A DNA stretch of 40,090 nt from the NCBI GenBank assembly GCA_017853115.1, contig JAFMKE010000004.1, positions 1 through 40,090 of the forward strand, given 5' to 3'. The DNA is from Verrucomicrobiota bacterium (GTDB taxonomy: Bacteria; Bacteroidota; Bacteroidia; Chitinophagales; UBA8649). Below are positions 1 to 8,597 of the stretch, piece by piece. A model generated the notes under the pieces. It ran no database searches. It saw only the letters and a program-made list of their open reading frames with translations, and was not told where the DNA came from. Positions within the stretch are counted from its first letter, which is position 1; each line of letters begins with the position of its first letter. A program made the position numbers and the translations under genes.

Positions 1-401
1 GCATATTTGCTATCCCCTTTAACAATCGTCAAGTGTGGTTTGTCTTGATACTTGTAAAATTTATTACCATCTACCAATATGAGTTCAAATGGGTATTTTA
101 GTTTATCTAGGGCTTTGTGCATGGCAAGAATAGAGGCTTTTAAGATATTGATTTCATCAATTGTGTTGTTATCTACGAAAGCAACTCCCCAAGCAAGCGC
201 TTCTTTTTCAATAACTGTGCGAAGTGCATCTCTTTGCGATTTATTTAATTGCTTAGAATCATTTAAAAAGGGGTGGGAGAAATCTTTAGCTAAAATTACT
301 GCAGCGGCAACTACAGGTCCTGCTAAGCAGCCTCGACCGGCCTCATCGCATCCAACCTCTATTCTATCTTCTGCATAAAAGGGTGCAATCATGTGCATCA
401 T
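1..401 (-). CDS. rnhB: Ribonuclease HII, 3' truncated by the window edge
   Basis: RNase HII cuts the RNA strand of RNA-DNA hybrids and single ribonucleotides in duplex DNA, in the cytoplasm. The minus strand reads about 133 residues from an ATG at 401 to the window edge; the C-terminal part lies outside. The signature GCDEAGRGCLAGPV is at residues 17-30, with the first catalytic pair D19-E20. Further on come VDGN and, near the edge, KGD, which carry the other acidic positions of the family. Three in-frame ATGs (401, 398, 392) compete as start; 401 is the longest, and the difference lies in poorly conserved residues. A TATGTTTG element at 426-419 is close upstream, so the leader would be very short. 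The reading frame on the opposite strand at 79-378 is a shadow of this gene. Confidence 0.93.
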   Translation of the reverse strand, partial: MMHMIAPFYAEDRIEVGCDEAGRGCLAGPVVAAAVILAKDFSHPFLNDSKQLNKSQRDALRTVIEKEALAWGVAFVDNNTIDEINILKASILAMHKALDKLKYPFELILVDGNKFYKYQDKPHLTIVKGDSKY

Positions 402-418
402 TTTGTGTACAATCTATG

Positions 419-426
419 CAAACATA
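419..426 (-). promoter_or_regulatory. Bacteroidota -7 promoter element for rnhB
   Basis: The minus strand reads TATGTTTG, a perfect match to the Bacteroidota -7 consensus TAnnTTTG. It ends 17 nt before the first ATG of rnhB. No TTG lies at the expected 17-23 nt spacing, so only the -7 half is supported. Confidence 0.5.
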
Positions 427-483
427 CTCATTCAATGTTTACTAAAATACTTTAATCATTCAAGATCTCCATAGAGTTTCTCT

Positions 484-491
484 TACCTTTG
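484..491 (+). promoter_or_regulatory. -7 promoter element for the flippase gene
   Basis: TACCTTTG matches TAnnTTTG exactly, 40 nt before the TTG start of the flippase gene. No clear -33 TTTG at normal spacing. It diverges from the rnhB element, so both promoters share the 130 nt gap. Confidence 0.5.
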
Positions 492-531
492 ATTGAAGCA
501 GAGCCATTCGTGGCTATAAAACCAAATTTAC

Positions 532-2001
532 TTGAGTAAATTAAAGCGCCTAGCTGGACAGACTGCCATTTACGGAGTAAGTACCATACTTGTCCGTTCT
601 TTGAATTGGCTGATTAATCCCTTCCATACTTATGTTTTCGGGGAAAATCAAAGCGATTTAGGTATTGTTGTGGAGTTGTATGCTTATGTGGCTTTTATCA
701 ATGTCCTTCTCATGTATGGAATGGAAACGGCTTTTTTTCGTTTTGCTTCCAAAGAAAAGGAGCATGCCAACAGGGTATTTTCTACAAGCTTATTGTCTTT
801 GCTGCTTACCAGTGCTATTTTTTTTGTTCTAATTGCCTTTTCTTCTCAGCGGATTGCTGCCTTGCTTCAATATCCTCATTTGAGTCACATTGTATTGATG
901 TTGGGAGCGATAATAAGTTTCGATACGCTTGCGAATATCCCGTTTGCCAAACTGCGATTAGAAAACAAACCAATGACTTATGTCCGCATTAAGTTGTTGA
1001 ACGTCGTCATCACTGTAGGTTTAAACGTCTTTTTACTAACACCAATTCTGATGGGGCGTCCAGAGATGTTTGGTTTTAAAATCCAACAAGAACATGCCTT
1101 GACCTATGTCTTTATGGCAAATCTCCTCGCTAGCTTTGTAACCCTGTTAGTTTTTGTTCCAGATTTATTCAGGACTAAGTTTGAGTTTTGTAAGAATACC
1201 TGGCAAAAAATGATGCGTTATGCATTACCCTTAGTGATTGTGGGATTAGCGGGAATCGTGAATGAAACCATTGATCGAATTTTATTGAAATATTTGCTCC
1301 CTCAAGAGTCCCTAGCGGAAAGAAATGCGATTGTTGGTATTTATGGTTCAGTGTACAAACTTGCCATTTTTATGAGTTTGGTCGTGCAAGCTTATCGCAT
1401 GGGAGCAGAACCATTCTTCTTTAGTCAATCGAGAGATAAAGATGCCTTGGGGACTGTGGCTAAAGCGATGACCCTCTTTGTAGTACTTGGTATGCTAATT
1501 TTCCTGGGAGTAAGTTTAAACTTGGATTGGATTATTCTGGTCCTTCACGAGAGTTACCGAGTGGGAAAGAATATTGTTCCTATACTTTTGATGGCTTATC
1601 TATTCTTAGGTATATTTTATAATTTATCTGTTTGGTATAAGCTGCGAGATAAGACGCATTATGCCATGTTCATTTCTATTTCGGGAGCGCTTGTAACCAT
1701 CCTTATTAATGTGGTATTTATTCCTAAATATGGTTATTGGGCGAGCGCATGGGCTACTTTGGCGAGTTATTTTACAATGACTTTGATTTCATGGCAATGG
1801 GGGAAACGTTATTACGCGGTGCCGTATGACCTTGTTCGTATAATGGAATACTTTATTTTAGGACTAGGTTTGTATGGTCTTGCTTGGTATGTTGAATGGT
1901 CAAACCAAATTTGGAAGCTATTATTTAACAATATGCTTGTATTAATATTCTTTGCCTATGCGGTAAAACGAGATATACTATCGCTTTGGAAGGAAAGATA
2001 A
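532..2001 (+). CDS. Polysaccharide flippase (Wzx/MOP superfamily)
   Basis: Predicted multidrug/oligosaccharidyl-lipid/polysaccharide (MOP) exporter-family flippase that moves lipid-linked sugars across the inner membrane. The 489-residue product is almost wholly hydrophobic, with roughly twelve to fourteen membrane spans, and opens with the LAGQTAIYGVSTI segment typical of Bacteroidota members. The start is TTG at 532: there is no in-frame ATG before residue 60, and an in-frame TAA at 517-519 rules out extension. Family length is usually 450-500, so it is complete. It precedes a sugar nucleotidyltransferase by 38 nt, which fits a role in surface glycan assembly. The substrate cannot be told from sequence; a lipid II flippase role is less likely because the MurJ hallmarks are not evident. 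Confidence 0.85.
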   Translation: MSKLKRLAGQTAIYGVSTILVRSLNWLINPFHTYVFGENQSDLGIVVELYAYVAFINVLLMYGMETAFFRFASKEKEHANRVFSTSLLSLLLTSAIFFVLIAFSSQRIAALLQYPHLSHIVLMLGAIISFDTLANIPFAKLRLENKPMTYVRIKLLNVVITVGLNVFLLTPILMGRPEMFGFKIQQEHALTYVFMANLLASFVTLLVFVPDLFRTKFEFCKNTWQKMMRYALPLVIVGLAGIVNETIDRILLKYLLPQESLAERNAIVGIYGSVYKLAIFMSLVVQAYRMGAEPFFFSQSRDKDALGTVAKAMTLFVVLGMLIFLGVSLNLDWIILVLHESYRVGKNIVPILLMAYLFLGIFYNLSVWYKLRDKTHYAMFISISGALVTILINVVFIPKYGYWASAWATLASYFTMTLISWQWGKRYYAVPYDLVRIMEYFILGLGLYGLAWYVEWSNQIWKLLFNNMLVLIFFAYAVKRDILSLWKER

Positions 2002-2019
2002 GCTAATCCCATATATTTG
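1985..2019 (+). promoter_or_regulatory. Promoter with -33 and -7 elements for the nucleotidyltransferase operon
   Basis: TTTG at 1985-1988, a 23 nt spacer and TATATTTG at 2012-2019 fit the Bacteroidota TTTG-N(17-23)-TAnnTTTG pattern. The ATG at 2040 follows 20 nt later. The -33 part lies inside the 3' end of the flippase gene. Confidence 0.6.
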
Positions 2020-2039
2020 CAATCGGTAAAAACGAGAAT

Positions 2040-3050
2040 ATGAAAATAATTATCCCAATGGCAGGTTGGGGCTCTAGATTACGACCTCACACCCTTACGA
2101 TTCCTAAACCTATGGTTCCTATTGCAGGTAAACCTATTGTGCAGCGGCTGGTAGAAGGTCTAGTTCAAGCGGTAGATGAAAAAATTGAAGAAATAAATTT
2201 TGTTATTCGCGAAGAGTTTGGGCAGGCTACAGAAGAAAAATTGAAAGAAGTAGCGCGAGATCTGAATACGAAGGCTATTATTTCATATCAAGATAGTCCA
2301 GAAGGCACTGCTCATGCCATTTATTGTGCCAAGGAGAGTCTAAATGGTCCTGTAATTGTGGCGTTTGCAGATACACTATTTCGAACGGACTTTAAAATTG
2401 ATAGTGAGAAAGATGGAGTTATATGGGTTAATAAAGTAGAAGATCCGAAAGCCTTTGGTGTAGTAAAAGTAAATGATGATGATATCATTACTGATTTCGT
2501 TGAAAAACCACAAGAATTTGTATCCGACTTGGCCATTATCGGAATTTACTATTTCAAAGACGGAGAAGCTTTAAAGGAAGAGATTGAATATTTACTTGAT
2601 AACAAGCTCAGAGAAAAAGGAGAATATCAGTTAACTGATGCACTTGAAAATCTAAAGCGCAAAGGTGCAAAATTTGTTCCTGGAGAAGTTATTGAGTGGC
2701 TGGATTGCGGCAACAAAGCTGCCTGTATTTATACCAATGAGCGCGTTCTGGAAAATGCTCAGGGCAAAGAGCAACTTCAATTTTCGAAAGAGTTTAAAAA
2801 TACACGAATAATTGAGCCTTGTTTTATTGGTGAAGATGTTGTGTTGGAAAATGTTATTCTTGGTCCACACGTATCGGTTGGCAAGGGCTCTGTGATAAAG
2901 AATAGTATTGTTAAAAATTCTATAATTCAAACAGAAACCAGTATAAATGGCGTTATATTAGATAAAGCGATGCTTGGTAATAAGGTAGAGGTAAGTCTGA
3001 AGCCTCGGGATTATAGCCTAGGTGATTATACAACGGTTAACGATGATTAA
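2040..3050 (+). CDS. Sugar-1-phosphate nucleotidyltransferase with C-terminal left-handed beta-helix
   Basis: Predicted to form an NDP-sugar from a sugar 1-phosphate and a nucleoside triphosphate in the cytoplasm. The N-terminal pyrophosphorylase signature is clear: G9-W-G-S-R-L-R-P16 followed by K23-P-M, then SPEGTAHAI at 86-94 and a metal-binding D111 in VAFADT. Residues about 255-325 carry isoleucine/valine-rich hexapeptide-type repeats, as in GlmU- and RmlA-like enzymes with a left-handed beta-helix; no acetyltransferase activity can be claimed. Length (336) is normal for the group. The stop overlaps the start of the following TPR gene, implying translational coupling. Substrate (glucose-, mannose- or GlcNAc-1-phosphate; UTP, dTTP or GTP) is not resolvable here. 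Confidence 0.88.
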   Translation: MKIIIPMAGWGSRLRPHTLTIPKPMVPIAGKPIVQRLVEGLVQAVDEKIEEINFVIREEFGQATEEKLKEVARDLNTKAIISYQDSPEGTAHAIYCAKESLNGPVIVAFADTLFRTDFKIDSEKDGVIWVNKVEDPKAFGVVKVNDDDIITDFVEKPQEFVSDLAIIGIYYFKDGEALKEEIEYLLDNKLREKGEYQLTDALENLKRKGAKFVPGEVIEWLDCGNKAACIYTNERVLENAQGKEQLQFSKEFKNTRIIEPCFIGEDVVLENVILGPHVSVGKGSVIKNSIVKNSIIQTETSINGVILDKAMLGNKVEVSLKPRDYSLGDYTTVNDD

Positions 3051-4791
3051 ACTTAAATACGTTATTCTTTTATTCTGCATGTTGCAGGTGGCTTCTTTAC
3101 ATGCCCAAAAAAAGAACAAAAAGAAAGAAAGTAATCCAACAAAAGAACAGGTAATAAGCTTTGATGAAGCGACGATTATTAAGGCTGAAAGACTTTTTTT
3201 CGAAGGGCAGCAGGCTAAGTTGATTGGCGATTTGGATGAGGCTTATGAAAAATTCCTTGCTGCTTCCAAATTGTATGCACACCTGGATGCTGCTTTCTAT
3301 GAGTTAGCTCAATTAAAACAGTTAGCTAACGATTTCGAAGGGGCTGAGAACAGTATGTTAAAGGCTTTGGAGGTTTCACCGGATAATATTTGGTACCTGC
3401 GATATTTAGGTGATTTAAAAGCCTCGCAGTTTAAGTATGGTGAGGCTGCCGAGGTTTACCATGATCTGCGAATTGCCTACCCTCAGGAGTATGATTATTA
3501 TTTTCAGGAAGCCTACTATTTAATTATGCTTAATGAGCTCAAGGCTGCGATAGAGGTTTATGATGAAGTAGAGGCAGCTATTGGCGTTCAGGCAGATGCC
3601 TCACTGCAAAAACACAAGATTTACATTCGTTTAAATAAAATCGACGAGGCAGTTGCGGAACTGACAAAATTAATCAATGCCTATCCAGACGAAATGGATT
3701 TTCGAGTGGAATTGGCGGATTTTTATTTAATCAATGGCCAGAATGAAGAAGCGGTGAAAGTCCTTGAAACCATACTGAGTATAGAGGAAAATAATGTTTA
3801 TGCACTTACTTCGCTGGCAGATTACTATCGAACTATAGGCGAAAGTGAGAAAGCCCTCGAATATTCTGAGAAAGCTTTTGCCAATGCTGATATTCCCGTA
3901 GATGCAAAGATCTCTGTTTTGTATAATTATATCAAGTATTTTGAGCAACGGAAGGACCAGATTTCAGACGCTTATCTTTTGTCGAATATTCTAGTTGAAA
4001 CACACCCAAAAGAAGCTAAAGCGCATGCAATTGCGGGAGATTTGCGTTATTTGAATAATGAAGCGGAAAAAGCCTTGCCTTTTTATTATCGGTCGCTTGA
4101 GCTCCAACACGATATTTTTACGGTTTGGCAACAAGTGTTTTTTATAAATTCCGATTTGGCGCAATACGATGATTTAGTGAAAAACACGGATCAAGCTAAA
4201 GAGTATTTTCCTAATCAAGCGCTAGTTTATTTTTTCAACGGCTTGGGCCATCAACAATTAAAGCACTATTCTGAGGCTGAAAAAGCTTATCAAAGAGCGG
4301 TAAAAATGTCCGGGGATAACAAAGAATTGAAAGCTCAATTGTATTCAAATCTTGGTGATGTATATAACGATTTAAGCTTGTTTAATGAAAGTGACGAATA
4401 TTTTGATAAAGCTTTAGCGCTTAATCCTGAAAATGCCTATGTGTTGAACAACTATAGCTATTATTTATCCTTGCGTGGAGATAAGCTGGAAAAAGCAGCT
4501 CAAATGAGTTTGCTTTCGAATAAATTGGAGCCTGGCAACAGTTCTTTTTTAGATACCTATGCCTGGGTTCTTTTTAAGTCAGGTGAATATGAAGAAGCCA
4601 AAGAATGGCAGTTGAGAGCGATAGATGCAGCGGAAAACCCGAGTGCTACGCTGTTGGAACACTTGGGAGATATACTTTTCAAGCTAGGGTTAAAAGATGA
4701 GGCATTGAGTAAATGGAAAGAAGCAGCGGAGAAGAATGGAGGCAGCGAGAAGTTGACTAAAAAAATTGCGGATAAAACGTTTTATGAATAA
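3043..4791 (+). CDS. Secreted tetratricopeptide-repeat protein
   Basis: TPR scaffold protein of 582 residues, probably periplasmic. I chose the ATG at 3043 because it gives a clean signal peptide (MIKLKY, a hydrophobic core, then LHAQ before a lysine-rich stretch KKNKKK). The open frame extends 21 nt further upstream, but those codons would spoil the signal sequence. From about residue 35 to 560 the protein is a run of degenerate 34-residue helical repeats, with recognisable units such as YSNLGDVYNDLSLFNESDEY and YVLNNYSYYLS. No enzymatic domain is visible. It overlaps the nucleotidyltransferase stop by 8 nt and the next lipoprotein start by 8 nt, so the genes are likely co-translated. A role in envelope assembly is inferred from context only. 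Confidence 0.82.
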   Translation: MIKLKYVILLFCMLQVASLHAQKKNKKKESNPTKEQVISFDEATIIKAERLFFEGQQAKLIGDLDEAYEKFLAASKLYAHLDAAFYELAQLKQLANDFEGAENSMLKALEVSPDNIWYLRYLGDLKASQFKYGEAAEVYHDLRIAYPQEYDYYFQEAYYLIMLNELKAAIEVYDEVEAAIGVQADASLQKHKIYIRLNKIDEAVAELTKLINAYPDEMDFRVELADFYLINGQNEEAVKVLETILSIEENNVYALTSLADYYRTIGESEKALEYSEKAFANADIPVDAKISVLYNYIKYFEQRKDQISDAYLLSNILVETHPKEAKAHAIAGDLRYLNNEAEKALPFYYRSLELQHDIFTVWQQVFFINSDLAQYDDLVKNTDQAKEYFPNQALVYFFNGLGHQQLKHYSEAEKAYQRAVKMSGDNKELKAQLYSNLGDVYNDLSLFNESDEYFDKALALNPENAYVLNNYSYYLSLRGDKLEKAAQMSLLSNKLEPGNSSFLDTYAWVLFKSGEYEEAKEWQLRAIDAAENPSATLLEHLGDILFKLGLKDEALSKWKEAAEKNGGSEKLTKKIADKTFYE

Positions 4792-5533
4792 GTTGCTTTC
4801 CTTCATTATCCTTTGGGTTTTTATTTCTGCTTGCACTGGAGTAAAAAATACATCTACCGCTATTGGCAGTAAGATGACAAGCAAGCAGTTGTTTAAACAA
4901 ATGGACGCCGCCAACTTCGACTTTGATTTTCTGCAAGCGAAAGCCAAGGTAAAGTTTGATGACGGGGAGATCAATCAAAGTTTTACAGCCTTGATTCGTA
5001 TTGAACATAATAAGACAATTTGGATGTCTTTAACTGGCCCCTTTGGAATTGAAGGTGCTCGTGTTCTGATGTCCCCTGACAGAATTCAGGTAATCGATAG
5101 ATTGAACGACATGTATTATGATGAACCATTCGATTTCATAAATAATTATTTGCCTTTTCCAGCAGATTTTTCCTTTATGCAAAATTTGATTTTGGGGAAT
5201 GTGTTTCATTCAAGTACAATCAAAGAGAAACTTGAACTAGTGGATAATGCCTATATCATCAGAGATGCTTTTGATGGTATTGAAGCAGAGTATGAAGTTT
5301 CACCAAGCTTCCGATATCGTATGGTTAAGATGAATCAACAAGCATTTGAGCGGGATGTCAAGTTAACTTTTGATGATTATCGTTTTGTAGAAGATGAGTT
5401 GTTTGCGATGTTTAGACAATTGCATTTCAAACAAGCGCCTCAAGATGTGCAAATAGAAATGAATTTCACCAAGGTTCGGAAAGAAACAATGCTAGACTTC
5501 CCATTTTCGGTGCCTAATAAAATGAAGAATTAA
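4784..5533 (+). CDS. DUF4292 family lipoprotein
   Basis: Predicted outer-membrane-directed lipoprotein of 249 residues. The ATG at 4784 was chosen over one 18 nt upstream because it yields a compact lipoprotein signal, MNKLLSFIILWVFISAC, with the lipobox cysteine at residue 17. The region AKVKFDDGEINQSFTALIRI followed by IWMSLTGPFGIEGARVL is the core of DUF4292, a Bacteroidota family thought to have a LolA/LolB-like half-barrel fold. The start overlaps the TPR stop within ATGAATAA, and the next gene begins 3 nt after its own stop. This indicates one operon with the TPR and EnvC-like proteins. Carriage of lipids or lipoproteins is an inference from fold similarity; no function is proven for the family as far as I know. 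Confidence 0.85.
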   Translation: MNKLLSFIILWVFISACTGVKNTSTAIGSKMTSKQLFKQMDAANFDFDFLQAKAKVKFDDGEINQSFTALIRIEHNKTIWMSLTGPFGIEGARVLMSPDRIQVIDRLNDMYYDEPFDFINNYLPFPADFSFMQNLILGNVFHSSTIKEKLELVDNAYIIRDAFDGIEAEYEVSPSFRYRMVKMNQQAFERDVKLTFDDYRFVEDELFAMFRQLHFKQAPQDVQIEMNFTKVRKETMLDFPFSVPNKMKN

Positions 5534-5536
5534 AAT

Positions 5537-6793
5537 TTGAGACTTTCAAATCACATCATAAGCGGCTTGTTTCCAGTGCTCATACTCTGTGCCATACTTA
5601 GCTTTCTTGCTGTGCCAGTTTTTGGGCAAAGCAATAAGAAGCAAGAGCTTCAAAATCAGTACAAAAAGCTTCAAGAGGATATTAAAAATATTGAGGCGCT
5701 GATTACTTCTACGCAAACGGAAAAGAGTAATTCTTTGATTCAGTTAAAATCAATTAATTCTAAAATTGAGACCCGTCAACGGTTAATCAATAATATATAC
5801 AGTCAGCTTAAAGTGATTGATGAGAATATTCTGAGTAAGCAAGCAGTTATTACTTCATTGGAATTGGATATTGCTCGCTTAAAAGAAGACTATGCTAACA
5901 TGGTGCTGAGTGCCTACAAGAATAAGTTTAATTCGACTAGTGCCTTGAGTTTTCTTTTTGCCTCTGAAAGTTTCAATCAAGCTATTCAACGATTTACTTA
6001 TATGCGGAGCTATGGTAAAACTAGAGAAAACCAGGCGGAGTTGATTGAGCAGACCATTGCAGATTTGAATGATAAAATTAGCAAGCTTGAAGAAGAGAAG
6101 GCAGAGAAAGAAGCTTTTTTGGCTGAAGAAAAAATGCAGCGAAAGGCATTGGAAGAAGAAAAATTGGCCAAGAACCAGCTAATCGCCAAACTGCAGGATG
6201 ATGAAGACAAGCTAAAGCAGCAGGTAGATGAGAAAAACAAAGCAGCTCAAGCGTTGAATAGTCAGATTCAGAAGATTATTGAAGAAGAGATAAAACTTGC
6301 CAAGGAGAAGGCTGCTAAGGCCGCTGCAGCAAAAGGGGAGAAAGTTGCTGAAGGTTTGGCTTTAACTCCCGAGGAGAAGCAGTTGTCAAAAGATTTTATC
6401 TACAATATGGGTAAACTTCCCTGGCCAGTGAGTAAGGGCTTTATTATAAGTAAGTTTGGAAAGCATGAACATGAGTCCGTGAAAAATGTGTTCACCAATA
6501 ATAATGGTGTGGATATTAAGACTGAAGAAAATTCAGCAGTACGTGCGGTGTTTAACGGGACGGTAGTTAATTCGTTTTTCTTACCATCTACGCAAAACTC
6601 GGTCATTGTCAAGCATGGCGAATACTACTCTGTGTATTCAAATTTAAAAACGGTAGAAGTTCTACCAGGTCAGAAATTAGATACCAAGCAAATCATTGGC
6701 GTGGCATACACGGACAATGACTTAACGAAGGTGCACTTAGAAATTTGGAAGGGAATGGAAAAGACCAATCCAGAACTTTGGTTGGCCAAGTAG
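5537..6793 (+). CDS. EnvC-like murein hydrolase activator with degenerate M23 domain
   Basis: Periplasmic protein of 418 residues expected to activate cell-wall amidases at division rather than cut murein itself. A signal peptide (residues 1-30, ending VPVFG before Q31) is followed by a long coiled coil at about 32-260, rich in lysine and glutamate, and a LytM/M23 domain at about 292-418. Catalytic positions look lost. The usual first zinc histidine is N322 in NNNGVD (D326 remains), the histidine after the YSNL strand is N369, and the first histidine of HxH is K398 (only H400 remains). This is the pattern of EnvC and NlpD activators. The start is TTG at 5537, 3 nt after the DUF4292 stop. The next in-frame ATG is at residue 122, too late to keep the signal peptide. 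Confidence 0.88.
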   Translation: MRLSNHIISGLFPVLILCAILSFLAVPVFGQSNKKQELQNQYKKLQEDIKNIEALITSTQTEKSNSLIQLKSINSKIETRQRLINNIYSQLKVIDENILSKQAVITSLELDIARLKEDYANMVLSAYKNKFNSTSALSFLFASESFNQAIQRFTYMRSYGKTRENQAELIEQTIADLNDKISKLEEEKAEKEAFLAEEKMQRKALEEEKLAKNQLIAKLQDDEDKLKQQVDEKNKAAQALNSQIQKIIEEEIKLAKEKAAKAAAAKGEKVAEGLALTPEEKQLSKDFIYNMGKLPWPVSKGFIISKFGKHEHESVKNVFTNNNGVDIKTEENSAVRAVFNGTVVNSFFLPSTQNSVIVKHGEYYSVYSNLKTVEVLPGQKLDTKQIIGVAYTDNDLTKVHLEIWKGMEKTNPELWLAK

Positions 6794-6871
6794 GTGGTCT
6801 TAACAAATTCTGTTTATTTTCCCTTTTCTAAGTAAATCCTTGTAATTTTATGTGCTAAAATCATTTCAATT

Positions 6872-7096
6872 ATGAATGCTATGTTATTGTGGACACCAGG
6901 GGTAGGAGAGATTGTTGTTATTGCTTTGGTTGTTTTGTTGCTTTTCGGTGGCAAAAAGATTCCAGAGTTAATGAGAGGTTTAGGAAGTGGTGTGCGTGAG
7001 TTTAATTCTGCCAAGAATTCGATAAAGAACGAAATCGAAGAAGGCATGAAAGAACCGAAGAATACAAGTTCTACGGAGGCTGAAAAAGCAGAGTAA
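6872..7096 (+). CDS. tatA: Twin-arginine translocase subunit TatA/TatE
   Basis: Pore-forming component of the Tat pathway, which exports folded proteins across the inner membrane. The 74 residues show the whole family plan. A short N-terminal transmembrane helix ([16 protein letters not shown], about 10-25) is followed by the FGGKKIPEL hinge, an amphipathic helix ([18 protein letters not shown]) and a charged tail. ATG at 6872 is the natural start. Neither tatB nor tatC is adjacent; Bacteroidota often keep tatC elsewhere. It sits 10 nt before gatA and 78 nt after the EnvC-like gene. The best promoter candidate in that gap is an imperfect TAATTTTA at 6843-6850. Confidence 0.95.
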   Translation: MNAMLLWTPGVGEIVVIALVVLLLFGGKKIPELMRGLGSGVREFNSAKNSIKNEIEEGMKEPKNTSSTEAEKAE

Positions 7097-7106
7097 AGGC
7101 TGTTGA

Positions 7107-8516
7107 ATGAAAAATTACAACAAACTTGTTGATATACAAGTAGATCTTGCGGACGGAAAGCTCTCTTGCGTCTCGCTTGTTCAATCCTATTTAGCCAACA
7201 TCCAACAGAATCAAGATTTAAACGCCTTTTTGGAGGTGTTTGCGGATGAGGCACTGGCTAGAGCGGCAGAACTGGATAGAAAATCAGGTGCTAAAGGTAA
7301 ATTGTATGGCTTGGTGATTGCCATCAAGGATAATATTTGTTATCAAGGACATAAAGTAAGTGCCTCCTCCAAGATGTTGGAGAATTTTGAGTCTTTGTAT
7401 TCGTCAACGGCGGTTGAACGCCTATTGGCGGAAGATGCCATTATCATTGGCCGATTGAATTGTGATGAGTTTGCGATGGGCGGATCAAATGAAAATTCAG
7501 CCTATGGTCCAGTGCTTAATCAAAGAGACAAAACTCGAGTTTCTGGAGGGTCTTCTGGGGGAAGCGCGGTAGCTGTTCAAGCCAATTTATGTCAGGCCTC
7601 TTTGGGTTCGGATACGGGTGGATCTATTCGTCAGCCAGCCTCCTTTTGTGGAGTTGTGGGCATGAAGCCTACTTATGGCAGAGTATCTCGTCACGGCCTA
7701 ATAGCATTTGGTTCTTCTTTTGATCAGATTGGACCTTTTGCAAAAAGTGTTGAGGATGCTCAGTTGATATTGGAAGTCATTAATGGTCAGGATGAATATG
7801 ATGCAACGGCTATTCAGAATCGAGTAGCGAGCTTTGAATCGAAGGAGCAACGTAAGTATTGCATTGCGTATTTTCAGGATATCATCGATAGTCCCGGATT
7901 GAATGCTGAAGTAAGAGATGCCTTCCTACACTTGATTGAACGGTTGAGGGCTCTAGGTCATCAAGTTGTGCCTAAGACTTTTCCATATTTGGACTACGTT
8001 GTTCCTGCCTATTACGTTTTAACTACTGCGGAAGCCTCTTCTAATCTCTCTCGTTATGATGGTGTGCATTATGGATATCGCTCGCCATCTGCTAAGAATA
8101 TGGACCAGGTGTATAAGCAATCGCGTACGGAAGGTTTTGGGACAGAGGTAAAAAACAGAATCATGCTTGGAACTTTTGTGTTAAGCGCTGGATACTACGA
8201 TGCCTATTATTCCAAAGCGCAAAAAGTACGTCGTATTTTGAGTGAGGCAGTGAATGAGGTATATGATAGTTGTGATTTCATTTTATCGCCTACTACACCA
8301 TCAACGGCTTTTAAACTCGGATCGAAAACATCAGATCCCATTGAGATGTATTTGGAAGATATCTACACGGTTTTGGCCAATCTTGTTGGAAATCCTGCTA
8401 TTTCGCTTCCATTATATGAATCTAAAGAGGGCTTACCCGTCGGTATGCAGTTGATGACGAAAAATCAACACGAAGCAGATTTATTTGCTTTGAGTAAAGA
8501 GTTGATGACTGAGTAG
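7107..8516 (+). CDS. gatA: Asp-tRNA(Asn)/Glu-tRNA(Gln) amidotransferase subunit A
   Basis: GatA hydrolyses glutamine and passes ammonia to GatB for conversion of mischarged Glu-tRNA(Gln) or Asp-tRNA(Asn), in the cytoplasm. The amidase-signature triad is complete: K74 in IAIKDNI, cis-serine S149 in GGSSGGS and nucleophile S173 in GSDTGGSIRQPA. The spacing (75 and 24 residues) is the same as in characterised GatA proteins. The 469-residue length is normal. gatB and gatC are not in the window, so the complex is encoded at dispersed loci, as is common outside Firmicutes. It follows tatA by 10 nt and is probably co-transcribed with it. Confidence 0.96.
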   Translation: MKNYNKLVDIQVDLADGKLSCVSLVQSYLANIQQNQDLNAFLEVFADEALARAAELDRKSGAKGKLYGLVIAIKDNICYQGHKVSASSKMLENFESLYSSTAVERLLAEDAIIIGRLNCDEFAMGGSNENSAYGPVLNQRDKTRVSGGSSGGSAVAVQANLCQASLGSDTGGSIRQPASFCGVVGMKPTYGRVSRHGLIAFGSSFDQIGPFAKSVEDAQLILEVINGQDEYDATAIQNRVASFESKEQRKYCIAYFQDIIDSPGLNAEVRDAFLHLIERLRALGHQVVPKTFPYLDYVVPAYYVLTTAEASSNLSRYDGVHYGYRSPSAKNMDQVYKQSRTEGFGTEVKNRIMLGTFVLSAGYYDAYYSKAQKVRRILSEAVNEVYDSCDFILSPTTPSTAFKLGSKTSDPIEMYLEDIYTVLANLVGNPAISLPLYESKEGLPVGMQLMTKNQHEADLFALSKELMTE

Positions 8517-8597
8517 TGTCAGTTTACCGTCATAAGGATGTAGATGAATACTTCAATTGCTTTGTTTAGCGTAGAATATAAAAACCAAAAACTACAC

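Noticed and set aside
79-378. 99-codon open frame on the plus strand
   Set aside because: It is the complement of rnhB, whose RNase HII motifs are unmistakable on the other strand.
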